From DATAGF01 sp963813355 (GTDB lineage: Bacteria > Actinomycetota > Thermoleophilia > Miltoncostaeales > Miltoncostaeaceae), in the NCBI GenBank assembly GCA_963813355.1, contig CAWEYS010000003.1:1-57416 (forward strand): DNA of 57,416 nucleotides, read 5' to 3'. The position numbers were made by a program, and so were the translations under genes. Below are positions 25,857-33,424 of this stretch, in pieces (the stretch's first letter is position 1; each line of letters opens with the position of its first letter). The notes below the pieces were generated by a model, which saw only the letters and a list, made by a program, of their open reading frames with translations, was not told the origin of the DNA and did no database searches.

Positions 25857-26498
25857 CTACCAGCCCCAGTCCGGGGCCGGGAGGGTGCGGGCGCGGACCG
25901 TCGCGGTCCCGACCACGAGGCCCTCGGTGAAGGCCGTCGTGCCGAAGGCGCCGTTCAGCGCCGCCGCGGCGCCGGCGGTGAGCTTCAGCGTGACGCCGGA
26001 GAGCGCGATCGACCGCTTGCCGGGCTCGACCTTCAGGCCCGTCAGGTCGAGCGTGAAGAGCTCGGCCCGGTCGCCGCTCTTCTGGCCGACGCCGACGATG
26101 CCGCTCAGGGAGGGGGTGTCGTCGATGTCGATGAAGAAGCGGGTCAGGTAGACCTTCGTGTCGCCCGCCGAGAGCTTGAGGCCGCCGACGTGGCGCACCT
26201 GGCCCGCGAGGGTGTCGGAGCTGACCAGGCCGAAGGTGATCGGGAAGCTGATCCCCTCCTTGCCCGCGGAGGCCGGCCGGACCGGCGACACCGAGACGCC
26301 CAGCGACTCGAGCGCGGCAGCGGCTCCGGGGTCGAGCGCCACGGTCGTGGCGCCGCCGTAGAGCAGGGTGTCGGTGCTGGTGGCCGGCGGGTCCACCTTG
26401 GTGGCCAGCGCGCCGGGAACGAGGGCGAGCGCGAGCGCCGCGGCGAGGGCGGCGGCGAGCGCCGCCAGCCATACGGGCCGATGGGGCCTCATGGGCAC
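25857..26498 (-). CDS. secreted hypothetical protein
   Basis: A 213-aa exported protein. A long Ala/Leu signal peptide (LAALAAALAAALALALVPGALA) is followed by a beta-rich body with TTVALDPGAAAALESLGVSV, HVGGLKLSAGDTKVYLTRFFIDID and LTAGAAAALNGAFG. The pattern recurs in many actinobacterial secreted proteins related to HtaA-like domains, but the key Tyr residues of HtaA heme domains are not evident, so I do not assign heme binding. ATG 26498 has AGGAGGTG 4 nt upstream. It lies 78 bp after holB on the same strand. Confidence 0.7.
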   Translation of the reverse strand: MPMRPHRPVWLAALAAALAAALALALVPGALATKVDPPATSTDTLLYGGATTVALDPGAAAALESLGVSVSPVRPASAGKEGISFPITFGLVSSDTLAGQVRHVGGLKLSAGDTKVYLTRFFIDIDDTPSLSGIVGVGQKSGDRAELFTLDLTGLKVEPGKRSIALSGVTLKLTAGAAAALNGAFGTTAFTEGLVVGTATVRARTLPAPDWGW

Positions 26499-26576
26499 CT
26501 CCTGAGTCGTGTCGTGGGGATGGTTCGCCCCACGTACGAGGCCCGGCCGGCTACCGGTTGAGGTGCGGGAGGTGGC

Positions 26577-27623
26577 TCACGGCGGCAGGCGGCCGTGGCC
26601 GACCAGCCGGGCGGGGGCGCGGCCGTGGCGGGCGGCCTCCAGGCGCACGAGGAGGGCCTCGGCGGCGAGGTCGGCGCTCGGGTTGAGGACCAGCTCGGAG
26701 CGGGTGAGCTGGATCTCGGCCACGGCGCGCTCCAGGAACTCGCGCCGCTCGGGCCGGCCGATCCGGCGGATCTCCTCCAGCCGCTCGGGGTGGCGGACGG
26801 CGGTCTCGGCGCCGACGGCCACGGCCAGGGCGTCCGCGGCGGTGGCGGCCGCCGAGTCGAGCACCAGCGTCCAGCCGTCGGTGACCGTGCGCCGCACCTC
26901 GCGCTTCATCTGGTCCTCCGCGCGCTTGGCCGCGGTGCGCCCGCCCCGCTTGCCCTCGAGGAGCTCGGCCTCGGCGCGGAGCGCCGCCAGCTCGGGCGAG
27001 GGCTCCTTGAGGGCCTCCTCCTCCATGCGCCCCTGAAGCCCGCGGACCAGCCGCCCCGGCGAGGACGCCTCGCCGGCCAGGGCCGCGAGGGCGAGCTCCA
27101 CGCCCATCTCGCGCATCGCCAGGTCGAGCGGCTCGCCCGCGTCGGCCTGCGCCCGCCACCCCGCGGCGCGGAACGGCACCGGCAGGCACCGCGAGCGGAT
27201 GGTGTCGAGCAGGTCCGCCGGGTGGTCGCTCACGAGGATGAGGTGGGACAGCGACGGCGGCTCCTCGAGGGTCTTGAGGAGGCGCGGCGCACCCTCCTGG
27301 TCGCGGAGGCGCTCGGCGCCGTGGACGATCATCACCCTGCGCGCCATCACCGTCGGGCGGCTGGCGATCTCGGACAGCGCCGTCTCCAGGTCGCGCAGCA
27401 GGATCTGATGGCCGGACGCCCTCACGACCGTGAGGTCGAGGGCCTGCTGGGTGCGGGCGTGCGCGCCGGCCGGGTCCATCAGCGCCCAGGCCGTGTCGAG
27501 CGCGGCCCGGCGCTTGCCGGTGCCGGGCGGGCCGAACAGCAGGAGCTGCTGCGCCGGGCCCTCGCCGGCGACGGCCGCGCGCAGGATCCTCTCGGCCAGC
27601 GGCTGGCCGGCGACCTCGATCAC
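26577..27623 (-). CDS. holB: DNA polymerase III subunit delta'
   Basis: A 348-aa clamp-loader subunit. It has the N-terminal AAA+ fold with GPPGTGKRRAALDTAW as Walker A, VMIVHGAERLRDQEGAPRLL as the strand/Walker B region, and LKTLEEPPSLSHLILVSDHP leading to TIRSRCLPV (SRC motif). The Cys-rich zinc module of gamma/tau is absent, as in many delta' proteins. The C-terminal region is helical, for collar formation. It starts at GTG 27623 overlapping the tmk stop by 4 nt, which is the conserved tmk-holB gene order of bacteria. Confidence 0.88.
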   Translation of the reverse strand: MIEVAGQPLAERILRAAVAGEGPAQQLLLFGPPGTGKRRAALDTAWALMDPAGAHARTQQALDLTVVRASGHQILLRDLETALSEIASRPTVMARRVMIVHGAERLRDQEGAPRLLKTLEEPPSLSHLILVSDHPADLLDTIRSRCLPVPFRAAGWRAQADAGEPLDLAMREMGVELALAALAGEASSPGRLVRGLQGRMEEEALKEPSPELAALRAEAELLEGKRGGRTAAKRAEDQMKREVRRTVTDGWTLVLDSAAATAADALAVAVGAETAVRHPERLEEIRRIGRPERREFLERAVAEIQLTRSELVLNPSADLAAEALLVRLEAARHGRAPARLVGHGRLPP

Positions 27624-28234
27624 AGGAACGAGCCCACGGCGGCCATCACGCGAGCGTGCACCTCGTCAACCGAGCCGTCGCCGGCGACCAGCCGGATCCG
27701 CCCGGGGAAGCGCGCGGCCAGATCGCGGTAGCCGCCGGCCACCCGGCCCTGGAAGCCCGCGCCCTCGGCCTCGATGCGGTCGTGGGCCGCCGAGCGCCGC
27801 CAGGCCGCGGCGCCGACCGGGGTGTCGATGACGAGCGCCAGGTCGGGCAGGCAGTCGCCGACGGCCTCGCTGTTGATGTCGAGCACGGTGTCGATGCCGA
27901 GGCCGCGGGCGGCGCCCTGGTAGGCGAGCGACGAGTCGAGGAAGCGGTCGCTCACCACCCAGCGCCCCGCGGCGAGGGACGGGCGCACCACCCGCTCGAC
28001 CAGCTCGGCGCGGGCGGCGGCGAAGAGGTGCGCCTCGGCCACGAGGGTCAGGTGGCCGGGGTCGCCCGACAGCACGATCTGGCGCACGCGCTCGCCCAGC
28101 AGGGTGCCCCCGGGCTCGCGGGTGCGCGTGACCGTCAGGCCGCGGCGCTCGAGCGCGTCGGCCAGCAGGCCGGCCTGGGTCGTCTTGCCGCTCCCGTCGA
28201 TGCCCTCGAGGGCGATGAAGCGCGGGGTTACCAG
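27620..28234 (-). CDS. tmk: thymidylate kinase
   Basis: dTMP to dTDP kinase. P-loop FIALEGIDGSGKTTQAGLLA, DR motif SDRFLDSSLAYQGAARG (DRY/F plus SSLAYQG), and TREPGGT for dTMP binding. The length is about 204 aa. The start is unclear. The protein should begin near VTPRFIALEG, but the Val codon is GTA and no ATG or GTG sits there. CTG 28234 is immediately before it; the nearest other in-frame starts are far upstream inside the 59-aa gene. A single A-for-G change would give GTGA, the usual overlap with the upstream stop. It is coupled to holB downstream. Confidence 0.85.
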   Translation of the reverse strand: MVTPRFIALEGIDGSGKTTQAGLLADALERRGLTVTRTREPGGTLLGERVRQIVLSGDPGHLTLVAEAHLFAAARAELVERVVRPSLAAGRWVVSDRFLDSSLAYQGAARGLGIDTVLDINSEAVGDCLPDLALVIDTPVGAAAWRRSAAHDRIEAEGAGFQGRVAGGYRDLAARFPGRIRLVAGDGSVDEVHARVMAAVGSFL

Positions 28235-28407
28235 ACGCCGACCCGCGCCGCGGCGAACACCACGCCGGCGGCCAGCGCGGCGCACAGCGCCCACCCCGCC
28301 CAGCGCGCCCAGCGCGACGGCGTGCGCGGTGTCCAACGCACCTCGGCCTCATCGGCGAGGCGGGAGTAGACGCCGGGGCGCCGGCGCGGCTCGTCGGGAA
28401 CCGTCAT
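28228..28407 (-). CDS. 59-aa single-TM membrane protein
   Basis: A complete small gene just upstream of tmk. It starts at ATG 28407, 8 nt after a -10 (TACCGT), and ends in TAA at 28228-28230, overlapping the tmk start region. The product begins with a charged cytosolic part (MTVPDEPRRRPGVYSRLADE, WTPRTPSRWARWAGW) and ends in one membrane helix (ALCAALAAGVVFAAARVGVW). No family is recognised. Its position as first gene of the tmk-holB operon, its own promoter and the ordered charge/TM design support it. Confidence 0.65.
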   Translation of the reverse strand: MTVPDEPRRRPGVYSRLADEAEVRWTPRTPSRWARWAGWALCAALAAGVVFAAARVGVW

Positions 28408-28415
28408 CCGTGGGC

Positions 28416-28421
28416 ACGGTA
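28416..28421 (-). promoter_or_regulatory. -10 element for the 59-aa protein/tmk/holB operon
   Basis: On the minus strand TACCGT lies 8 nt before ATG 28407 (leaderless). It is back to back with the galE promoter. Confidence 0.45.
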
Positions 28422-28469
28422 TCAGCGGGGGCCCCCCGCCCGGCCAGTGTGGACCCGGCGGCGGGCGTC

Positions 28470-28475
28470 TACCAT
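28470..28475 (+). promoter_or_regulatory. -10 element of leaderless galE
   Basis: TACCAT lies 8 nt before GTG 28484. Confidence 0.5.
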
Positions 28476-28483
28476 CGGCGGCC

Positions 28484-29497
28484 GTGACCTGGCTCCTGAC
28501 CGGCGGCGCCGGCTACATCGGATCGCACATCGCCCTGGCATTCCGCGACGCCGGGACGCCCGTCGTGGTGCTCGACGACCTGTCGACCGGCTACCGCGAG
28601 TACGTGCCGGAGGGCGTCCCGTTCGTGGAGGGCTCGGTCGCCGACCCGGCCGCCGTCGCCCACGCGATGGACGAGCACGGCGTCGCCGGCGTGGTGCACC
28701 TGGCGGGCCTGAAGTACGCGGGCGTCTCGGTGGAGCAGCCGCTCGCCTTCTACCGCCAGAACGTGACGGGCATGCAGGTCCTGCTGGAGGCGGTCGCCGA
28801 GCGGGGCATCGAGCGCTTCCTGCTGTCGTCGAGCAGCTCGTGGTACGGCACGCCCGACAGCGAGCTGGTGGACGAGGACGCCGTGCCGCGGCCCGAGAGC
28901 CCCTACGGCCAGACCAAGGTCGTCAGCGAGTGGCTCCTCCGCGACGTCGCCCGCGTCCACCCCCGGCTGCGCCAGACCTCTCTGCGCTACTTCAACGTCT
29001 GCGGCTCGGGGCCCCCCGCGCTGGCCGACCACAGCCCCCACAACCTGTTCCCCAAGGTCTTCCGCGCCCTGTCGCGCGGCGAGGCGCCGGTGGTCTTCGG
29101 CGACGACTACCCCACGACCGACGGCACCTGCGTGCGCGACTACATCCACGTGGTCGACCTGGCCGACGCCCACCTGCGGGCCGCGCTCCACCTCGAGTCG
29201 GACCGCCCGGTGCGGGACGCCTACAACGTGGGCCGGGGGGTGGGGTCGTCGGTGCTCGAGGTGATCGACGCCATGCGGCGCGTCACCGGCATCGACCTGC
29301 CGCCCGAGATCCGCGAGCGCCGCCCGGGCGACCCCGCGCGCATCGTGGGGGCGGTGGACCGCATCGCCGCCGACCTCGGCTGGCGCGCGCGGCTCGACCT
29401 CGAGGACATGGTCAGCAGCGCCTGGACGGCGTGGCAGTACCAGCTCGAGGTCCACGGCGGCGCCCCCGCCGACGGCGGGCGCCTGCACGCCGCCTGA
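28484..29497 (+). CDS. galE: UDP-glucose 4-epimerase
   Basis: A 337-aa extended short-chain dehydrogenase that interconverts UDP-glucose and UDP-galactose with bound NAD. N-terminal GGAGYIGSHIA is the NAD motif and VVVLDDLSTG the strand-2 acid region; HLAGLKYAGVSVEQP matches the GalE HxAA/AVGESV region. The catalytic residues are Ser in LLSSSSSWYG and Tyr/Lys in SPYGQTK. LRYFNVCGS and CVRDYIHVVDLADAH are specific for GalE. The active-site strand has W where V/T is usual (SSSWYG). It is leaderless. The CpsB-type phosphatase gene follows convergently, 1 bp away, so both may serve surface polysaccharide synthesis. Confidence 0.92.
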   Translation: MTWLLTGGAGYIGSHIALAFRDAGTPVVVLDDLSTGYREYVPEGVPFVEGSVADPAAVAHAMDEHGVAGVVHLAGLKYAGVSVEQPLAFYRQNVTGMQVLLEAVAERGIERFLLSSSSSWYGTPDSELVDEDAVPRPESPYGQTKVVSEWLLRDVARVHPRLRQTSLRYFNVCGSGPPALADHSPHNLFPKVFRALSRGEAPVVFGDDYPTTDGTCVRDYIHVVDLADAHLRAALHLESDRPVRDAYNVGRGVGSSVLEVIDAMRRVTGIDLPPEIRERRPGDPARIVGAVDRIAADLGWRARLDLEDMVSSAWTAWQYQLEVHGGAPADGGRLHAA

Positions 29498-30310
29498 TCA
29501 GCCGCGGCTGCGCTGCCGCGGCCCGGCCGGGGCCGGGCCGACGCCCACCTTGGGGCGCCGCCGGGGCGTGAAGCGCGGCGGCCGCACCGGGCGCCCCTCG
29601 ATCACCGCGGCCGGGCCGTCCTCGACCATCCAGCGCAGCGTCTGGGGGTGGACGTCGATGCCGTCGGCCGCCGCCTGGAGGCCCTCCTCCAGCTCGGGCG
29701 GCCGCCAGGGGCCGGCCGAGTGGGCGTCGCTGGCGAGGAAGTGGGCCACCCCGCCGGCGAGCAGCATCAGCGCCGCCCGCCGCGCCGCCGGCCCGTGCTC
29801 GCCGAGGAACGAGCCGGCCGTCAGCTGCACCAGCGCCCCGCGCCCCACCAGGTCGCGCATCCGGTCGGGCGCGCGCTGGATCGCCTCGGCCCGCTCGGGG
29901 TGGGCGATGATCGCTCCGTAGCCGCGGATCTCGAGGTCGGCGAGCAGGGCCGGCAGCGTCAGCGGCCAGCCCTGGAAGGGCATCTCCAGCAGCAGCCAGC
30001 GCCCGCCCCCGCCGAGGCTGGCCATGGCGGAGCTGCTCGTCGTCGAGCCGGGCGACGTGGGGGAGCGCGATCTCGGCGCCGGGCAGCGACCCGCAGCGGC
30101 GACGTCCGCCTCGTCGAGCGCCTCGCGCAGCCGCGCACCGCCTCGGTCACGGCGCCCGGGCTCGGTCGGGTAGCGGTCCGACATGTGCGGCGTGCACACC
30201 ACCGTGCCGATGCCGGCCTCGTGGGCCGCCCGCGCCATCTCCACCGCGGCGGCCGGCGACGCCGGCCCGTCGTCGAGGCCCGGCAACAGGTGGGCGTGGA
30301 GGTCGATCAC
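29498..30310 (-). CDS. CpsB/YwqE-type PHP tyrosine phosphatase (frame-scrambled segment)
   Basis: A 270-codon open frame. The PHP-domain metal ligands are visible: HAHLLPGLDDGP at the N-terminus, CTPHMSDRYPTEPG, IIAHPERAEAIQ and FLASDAHSAGPW. This is the low-molecular, manganese-dependent protein tyrosine phosphatase family that dephosphorylates capsule-synthesis BY-kinases. Between about 30015 and 30165 the translation is nonsense in the main frame, while expected pieces appear in the other frames (VTEAVR; SLPGAEIALPHVARLDDEQL). Several compensating indels therefore hide a normal protein. It is leaderless: TACTGT lies 8 nt before GTG 30310. The C-terminal 25 residues are Arg/Pro-rich. Confidence 0.78.
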   Translation of the reverse strand: MIDLHAHLLPGLDDGPASPAAAVEMARAAHEAGIGTVVCTPHMSDRYPTEPGRRDRGGARLREALDEADVAAAGRCPAPRSRSPTSPGSTTSSSAMASLGGGGRWLLLEMPFQGWPLTLPALLADLEIRGYGAIIAHPERAEAIQRAPDRMRDLVGRGALVQLTAGSFLGEHGPAARRAALMLLAGGVAHFLASDAHSAGPWRPPELEEGLQAAADGIDVHPQTLRWMVEDGPAAVIEGRPVRPPRFTPRRRPKVGVGPAPAGPRQRSRG

Positions 30311-30318
30311 GCGGTTCC

Positions 30319-30324
30319 ACAGTA
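30319..30324 (-). promoter_or_regulatory. -10 element of leaderless cpsB-like gene
   Basis: On the minus strand TACTGT lies 8 nt before GTG 30310. Confidence 0.45.
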
Positions 30325-30377
30325 CCCGCTGGGTGACACCTCCCCTGTGCCCGGATGACGGAGTTACGGGCAGGCGA

Positions 30378-30383
30378 TACAGT
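30378..30383 (+). promoter_or_regulatory. -10 element of tRNA-Ala
   Basis: TACAGT ends 15 nt before the mature tRNA 5' end, a usual distance with a short 5' leader. No clear -35. Confidence 0.35.
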
Positions 30384-30398
30384 TGTCACCGCAATCGC

Positions 30399-30471
30399 GG
30401 GGCATTAGCTCAGCTGGGAGAGCGCCTGGATCGCACCCAGGAGGTCAGCGGTTCGAATCCGCTATGCTCCA
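30399..30471 (+). tRNA. tRNA-Ala (anticodon CGC)
   Basis: A complete 73-nt cloverleaf. Acceptor GGGGCAT/ATGCTCC (one G-U pair), D arm AGCTCAGCTGGGAGAGC, anticodon stem CCTGG/CCAGG with loop ATCGCAC (anticodon CGC, reading GCG), T arm CAGCGGTTCGAATCCGCT region. Discriminator A; CCA is not encoded (ACC then T). No tRNA fragments are seen around it, in contrast to tRNA-Thr. Confidence 0.95.
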
Positions 30472-30479
30472 CCTCGCGA

Positions 30480-30504
30480 AGCCCCGCCTGTGCGGGGCTT
30501 TCTT
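30480..30504 (+). terminator. intrinsic terminator after tRNA-Ala
   Basis: AGCCCCGC, a 4-nt loop (CTGT), GCGGGGCT, then TTCTT. A perfect 8-bp GC-rich stem with a T-rich tail, 9 nt after the tRNA. Confidence 0.85.
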
Positions 30505-30563
30505 CGTTCGGGGGCCCCGCCGATGTAGAGTCGGCCGGAACCGCGGACGGAGCATGGAGCACG

Positions 30564-33374
30564 ATGGCGCGCGGCGAGCCCGGGGAGCTCCTCGAACGGG
30601 GTGTGGAGCTCGACGTGATCCGGGCGGGCGCCCAGGCGGCGGCCGCCGGTGAGGGGCGTGCGGTCGTCGTGGAGGGCCCGGCGGGAATCGGCAAGACGGC
30701 TCTCGTCGCGGCGGCCCGCGTCCACGCGCGCGAGGCCGGGCTGAAGCCGCTGGAAGCCCGCGCCACGGAGCTCGAGCGGGCGTTCGGCTACGGCGTCGTG
30801 CGACAGCTGCTCGAGCCCGCCGTCCACGACGGCGCCGGCACGGCGGTCTTCGAGGGCGCGGCGCGCTACACGGCCGCGCTGCTCGACGTCCCGCTCGCTG
30901 AGCCCGCCCCCCTGCCGCTCGCGCCGGAGGGGGCGTTCGCCGTCCTGCACGGCCTCTACCGCCTCACGGTCAACCTCGCCGACAACCAGCCATTGGCGCT
31001 GCTGGTGGACGACGCACAGTGGGCCGACGGCGCGTCGCTGCGGTTCCTTGCCTACCTCGCAGGGCGGCTCGGCCACACACCGATGATGCTCGTGGTCGCC
31101 GCCCGGCCGCTCGGCGAGCCCGGCGGCGCCGCGGTCGCCGAGCTGCTGGCCGAAGGTGGCGCCCCTGCGCCCCTGCGGCCCAAGGCGCTCACCGACACCG
31201 CCTCGGCGAGCCTCCTGCGCACCGCCGTGCCCGAGGCCCTGACGCCTCTCTGCCGCACCTGCCATGCGCTGACCGGCGGCAACCCGTTCTTCCTGCGCGA
31301 GCTCGCGGGGGCGCTGCGCGAGGCCGGCCTCGACCGCGCCGACGACGTGCTCGGCGCCGCGCCCGACGGCGTGGTCGCGTCGGTCCGAGCCCGGCTCGCC
31401 CGCTTTCCCAGGGCCCCCCGGCGGCTCGCCGGCGCGGCCGCGATCCTCGGAGAGGGCGCGCTCGTCCGGCACGCCGCGGCGATCGCGGAGCTCGACGACC
31501 GCGAGGCCGCCGAGGCCGCCGACGCCCTGCGCGCCGGCCGGATCCTGACCGAGGGCCGCGCCCTCCAGTTCGTGCACCCGATCATCCGGAGCGCGGTCCA
31601 CGGCCAGCTCTCGTCCGCCGAGCGCTCGGCCGGCCACGAGCATGCGGCGCGCATTCTGGCCGCAGAGGACGCCGCCCCCGAGCGGGTGGCCGCGCATCTG
31701 CTCGCAACGGAGCCGCGCGCCCGCGACTGGGTGTGCGATCGGCTCCGCGACGCCGCTCGGGGCGCGCTGCCGCGCGGCGCGCCCGACGCGTCGGTGGCCT
31801 ACCTGCGCCGCGCGCTCGAGGAGCCGCCGCCGCACGACAGCCGCCCCGCCGTGCTGCTCGAGCTCGGGCTCGCGGAGTCGCTCACGCTCGACATGGAGCC
31901 GGCGATCGAGCACCTGCGGCGCGGCGTCGAGACGACGGAGGACACCGCCGCGCGGCTCTACGCGGCACGCACGCTCGGGGCGATCGTCGGGATGCGCAGC
32001 CCGTCGCACGCGGTCGAGATCGTCGAGCGCGCGCTCGCCGCCAGCCCCGATGCGGACCCCGCGCTGGCCCTTCACATCGAGAGCCACATGCTCAGCATGG
32101 CCCGCTTCGCCCTGACCTCTCGTCGCGCCACCTTCGAACGCGCCGCTCGGCTGCGCGAGCGCGTCGAGGCCGGCGAGCTCGGCGGCCCGATGGAGCTCAC
32201 GGTCGCCGCCACCGAGGTCACGATGGCCGGCGAGTCGGCCGAGCGCGCCGCGGCGCTGGCGGCGCGGGCGATCGAGGGGCTGCGGGCCGACCCGATCCTG
32301 GCGGTGGTGGTGGGGTTCGCGGTGCACAGCCTGACCGTGGCCGACCGCCTCGACGAGGCCGACCGAATCCTCTCGGCGACGGTGGACGACGCCCGCAGGC
32401 AGCGCGCCAACTACCGCGTCGGCCCGCTGCTCGCATTCCGCGCCGACGTACGCTTGCGCGCGGGAGCGCTCCGCGACGCCCAGGCCGACGCCGAGGCCGC
32501 GCTCGCGGCCTACGCGCACGCCGGCCGGTTGAGCGTCCTCGGGGCGACCGCGATGCTGGTGCGGGCGCTCGCCGAGCGCGGCGAGACCACGGCGGCCGAG
32601 GCTGCGCTGGAAGCCGCCGACGCGCACGGCCCGCCCGAGGAGATCGGCGACGCCTACACCGGCACGGTGGTCCTGAACGCCCGCGCTCGGCTGCGCCTCG
32701 CGCAGGGCGACGCGCCTGCCGCGCTCGCCGACCTGCTCGAGGTCGAACGACGCCAGGAGGCGATGCGCGAGCCGAACCCCGCCTGCATGGACTGGCGCTC
32801 GCAGGCCGCCCTGTCCTACGCCGCGCTCGACCAGGCCGACCAGGCGCGCGCGCTCGCCCAGGAGGAGGTCGAGCTCGCCCGCCGCTTCGGCGCTCCCCGC
32901 GCGCTCGGGATCGCGCTGCGCACGCTCGGCGTGGTCGGCGACGAACTCGAGCATCTCACCGAGGCGGTGGACGTGCTGGCGGACTCACCGGCTCGGCTCG
33001 AGCACGCACGCGCGCTCGCCGACCTGGGCGTCGCGCTCCGGCACCGCCGCCGCGTCATCGAGGCGCGCGAGCCGCTCCGGCACGCGCTCGATCTCGCGCT
33101 CCGCTGCGATGCCGCGCCGCTCGCCGAGCGCGCGAGGACCGAGCTGCTGATCGCCGGCGCGCGGCCGCGCCGGCCGCAGCTCACCGGGCTCGACGCCCTG
33201 ACGACGAACGAGCGGCGGGTCGCCTCGCTCGCGGCGGAGGGACGCTCGAACCGGGAGATCGCCCGGGCGCTCCACGTGAGCCACAAGACCGTCGAGAAGC
33301 ACCTGACGGCCGCCTACCGCAAGCTCGGGGTGGGCACGCGCCGGGACCTGCCGGGGGCGCTCGCAAAAGAGTAG
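30564..33374 (+). CDS. LuxR-family transcriptional regulator with AAA ATPase (LAL/MalT-like)
   Basis: A 936-aa cytosolic regulator. The N-terminal NTPase has Walker A VEGPAGIGKTALVAA (about 35-50) and the Walker B/sensor stretch LALLVDDAQWAD; LTGGNPFFLRELAGAL is the typical LAL motif. A long alpha-helical TPR-like middle (ASVAYLRRALEE, ERAAALAARAIEGLRADP) probably senses ligand or protein partners. The C-terminal LuxR helix-turn-helix (about 870-930) is LTTNERRVASLAAEGRSNRE followed by IARALHVSHKTVEKHL. ATG 30564 is chosen because GGAG is 4 nt upstream and the sequence is coding from there. It directly precedes the secreted-protein cluster on the same strand and is the natural candidate to regulate it (inference). 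Confidence 0.9.
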   Translation: MARGEPGELLERGVELDVIRAGAQAAAAGEGRAVVVEGPAGIGKTALVAAARVHAREAGLKPLEARATELERAFGYGVVRQLLEPAVHDGAGTAVFEGAARYTAALLDVPLAEPAPLPLAPEGAFAVLHGLYRLTVNLADNQPLALLVDDAQWADGASLRFLAYLAGRLGHTPMMLVVAARPLGEPGGAAVAELLAEGGAPAPLRPKALTDTASASLLRTAVPEALTPLCRTCHALTGGNPFFLRELAGALREAGLDRADDVLGAAPDGVVASVRARLARFPRAPRRLAGAAAILGEGALVRHAAAIAELDDREAAEAADALRAGRILTEGRALQFVHPIIRSAVHGQLSSAERSAGHEHAARILAAEDAAPERVAAHLLATEPRARDWVCDRLRDAARGALPRGAPDASVAYLRRALEEPPPHDSRPAVLLELGLAESLTLDMEPAIEHLRRGVETTEDTAARLYAARTLGAIVGMRSPSHAVEIVERALAASPDADPALALHIESHMLSMARFALTSRRATFERAARLRERVEAGELGGPMELTVAATEVTMAGESAERAAALAARAIEGLRADPILAVVVGFAVHSLTVADRLDEADRILSATVDDARRQRANYRVGPLLAFRADVRLRAGALRDAQADAEAALAAYAHAGRLSVLGATAMLVRALAERGETTAAEAALEAADAHGPPEEIGDAYTGTVVLNARARLRLAQGDAPAALADLLEVERRQEAMREPNPACMDWRSQAALSYAALDQADQARALAQEEVELARRFGAPRALGIALRTLGVVGDELEHLTEAVDVLADSPARLEHARALADLGVALRHRRRVIEAREPLRHALDLALRCDAAPLAERARTELLIAGARPRRPQLTGLDALTTNERRVASLAAEGRSNREIARALHVSHKTVEKHLTAAYRKLGVGTRRDLPGALAKE

Positions 33375-33424
33375 GGCTCCCTCCCCATAACCCCGCGCCT
33401 CGCGTCGCGGCGATGGTGCGTCCC

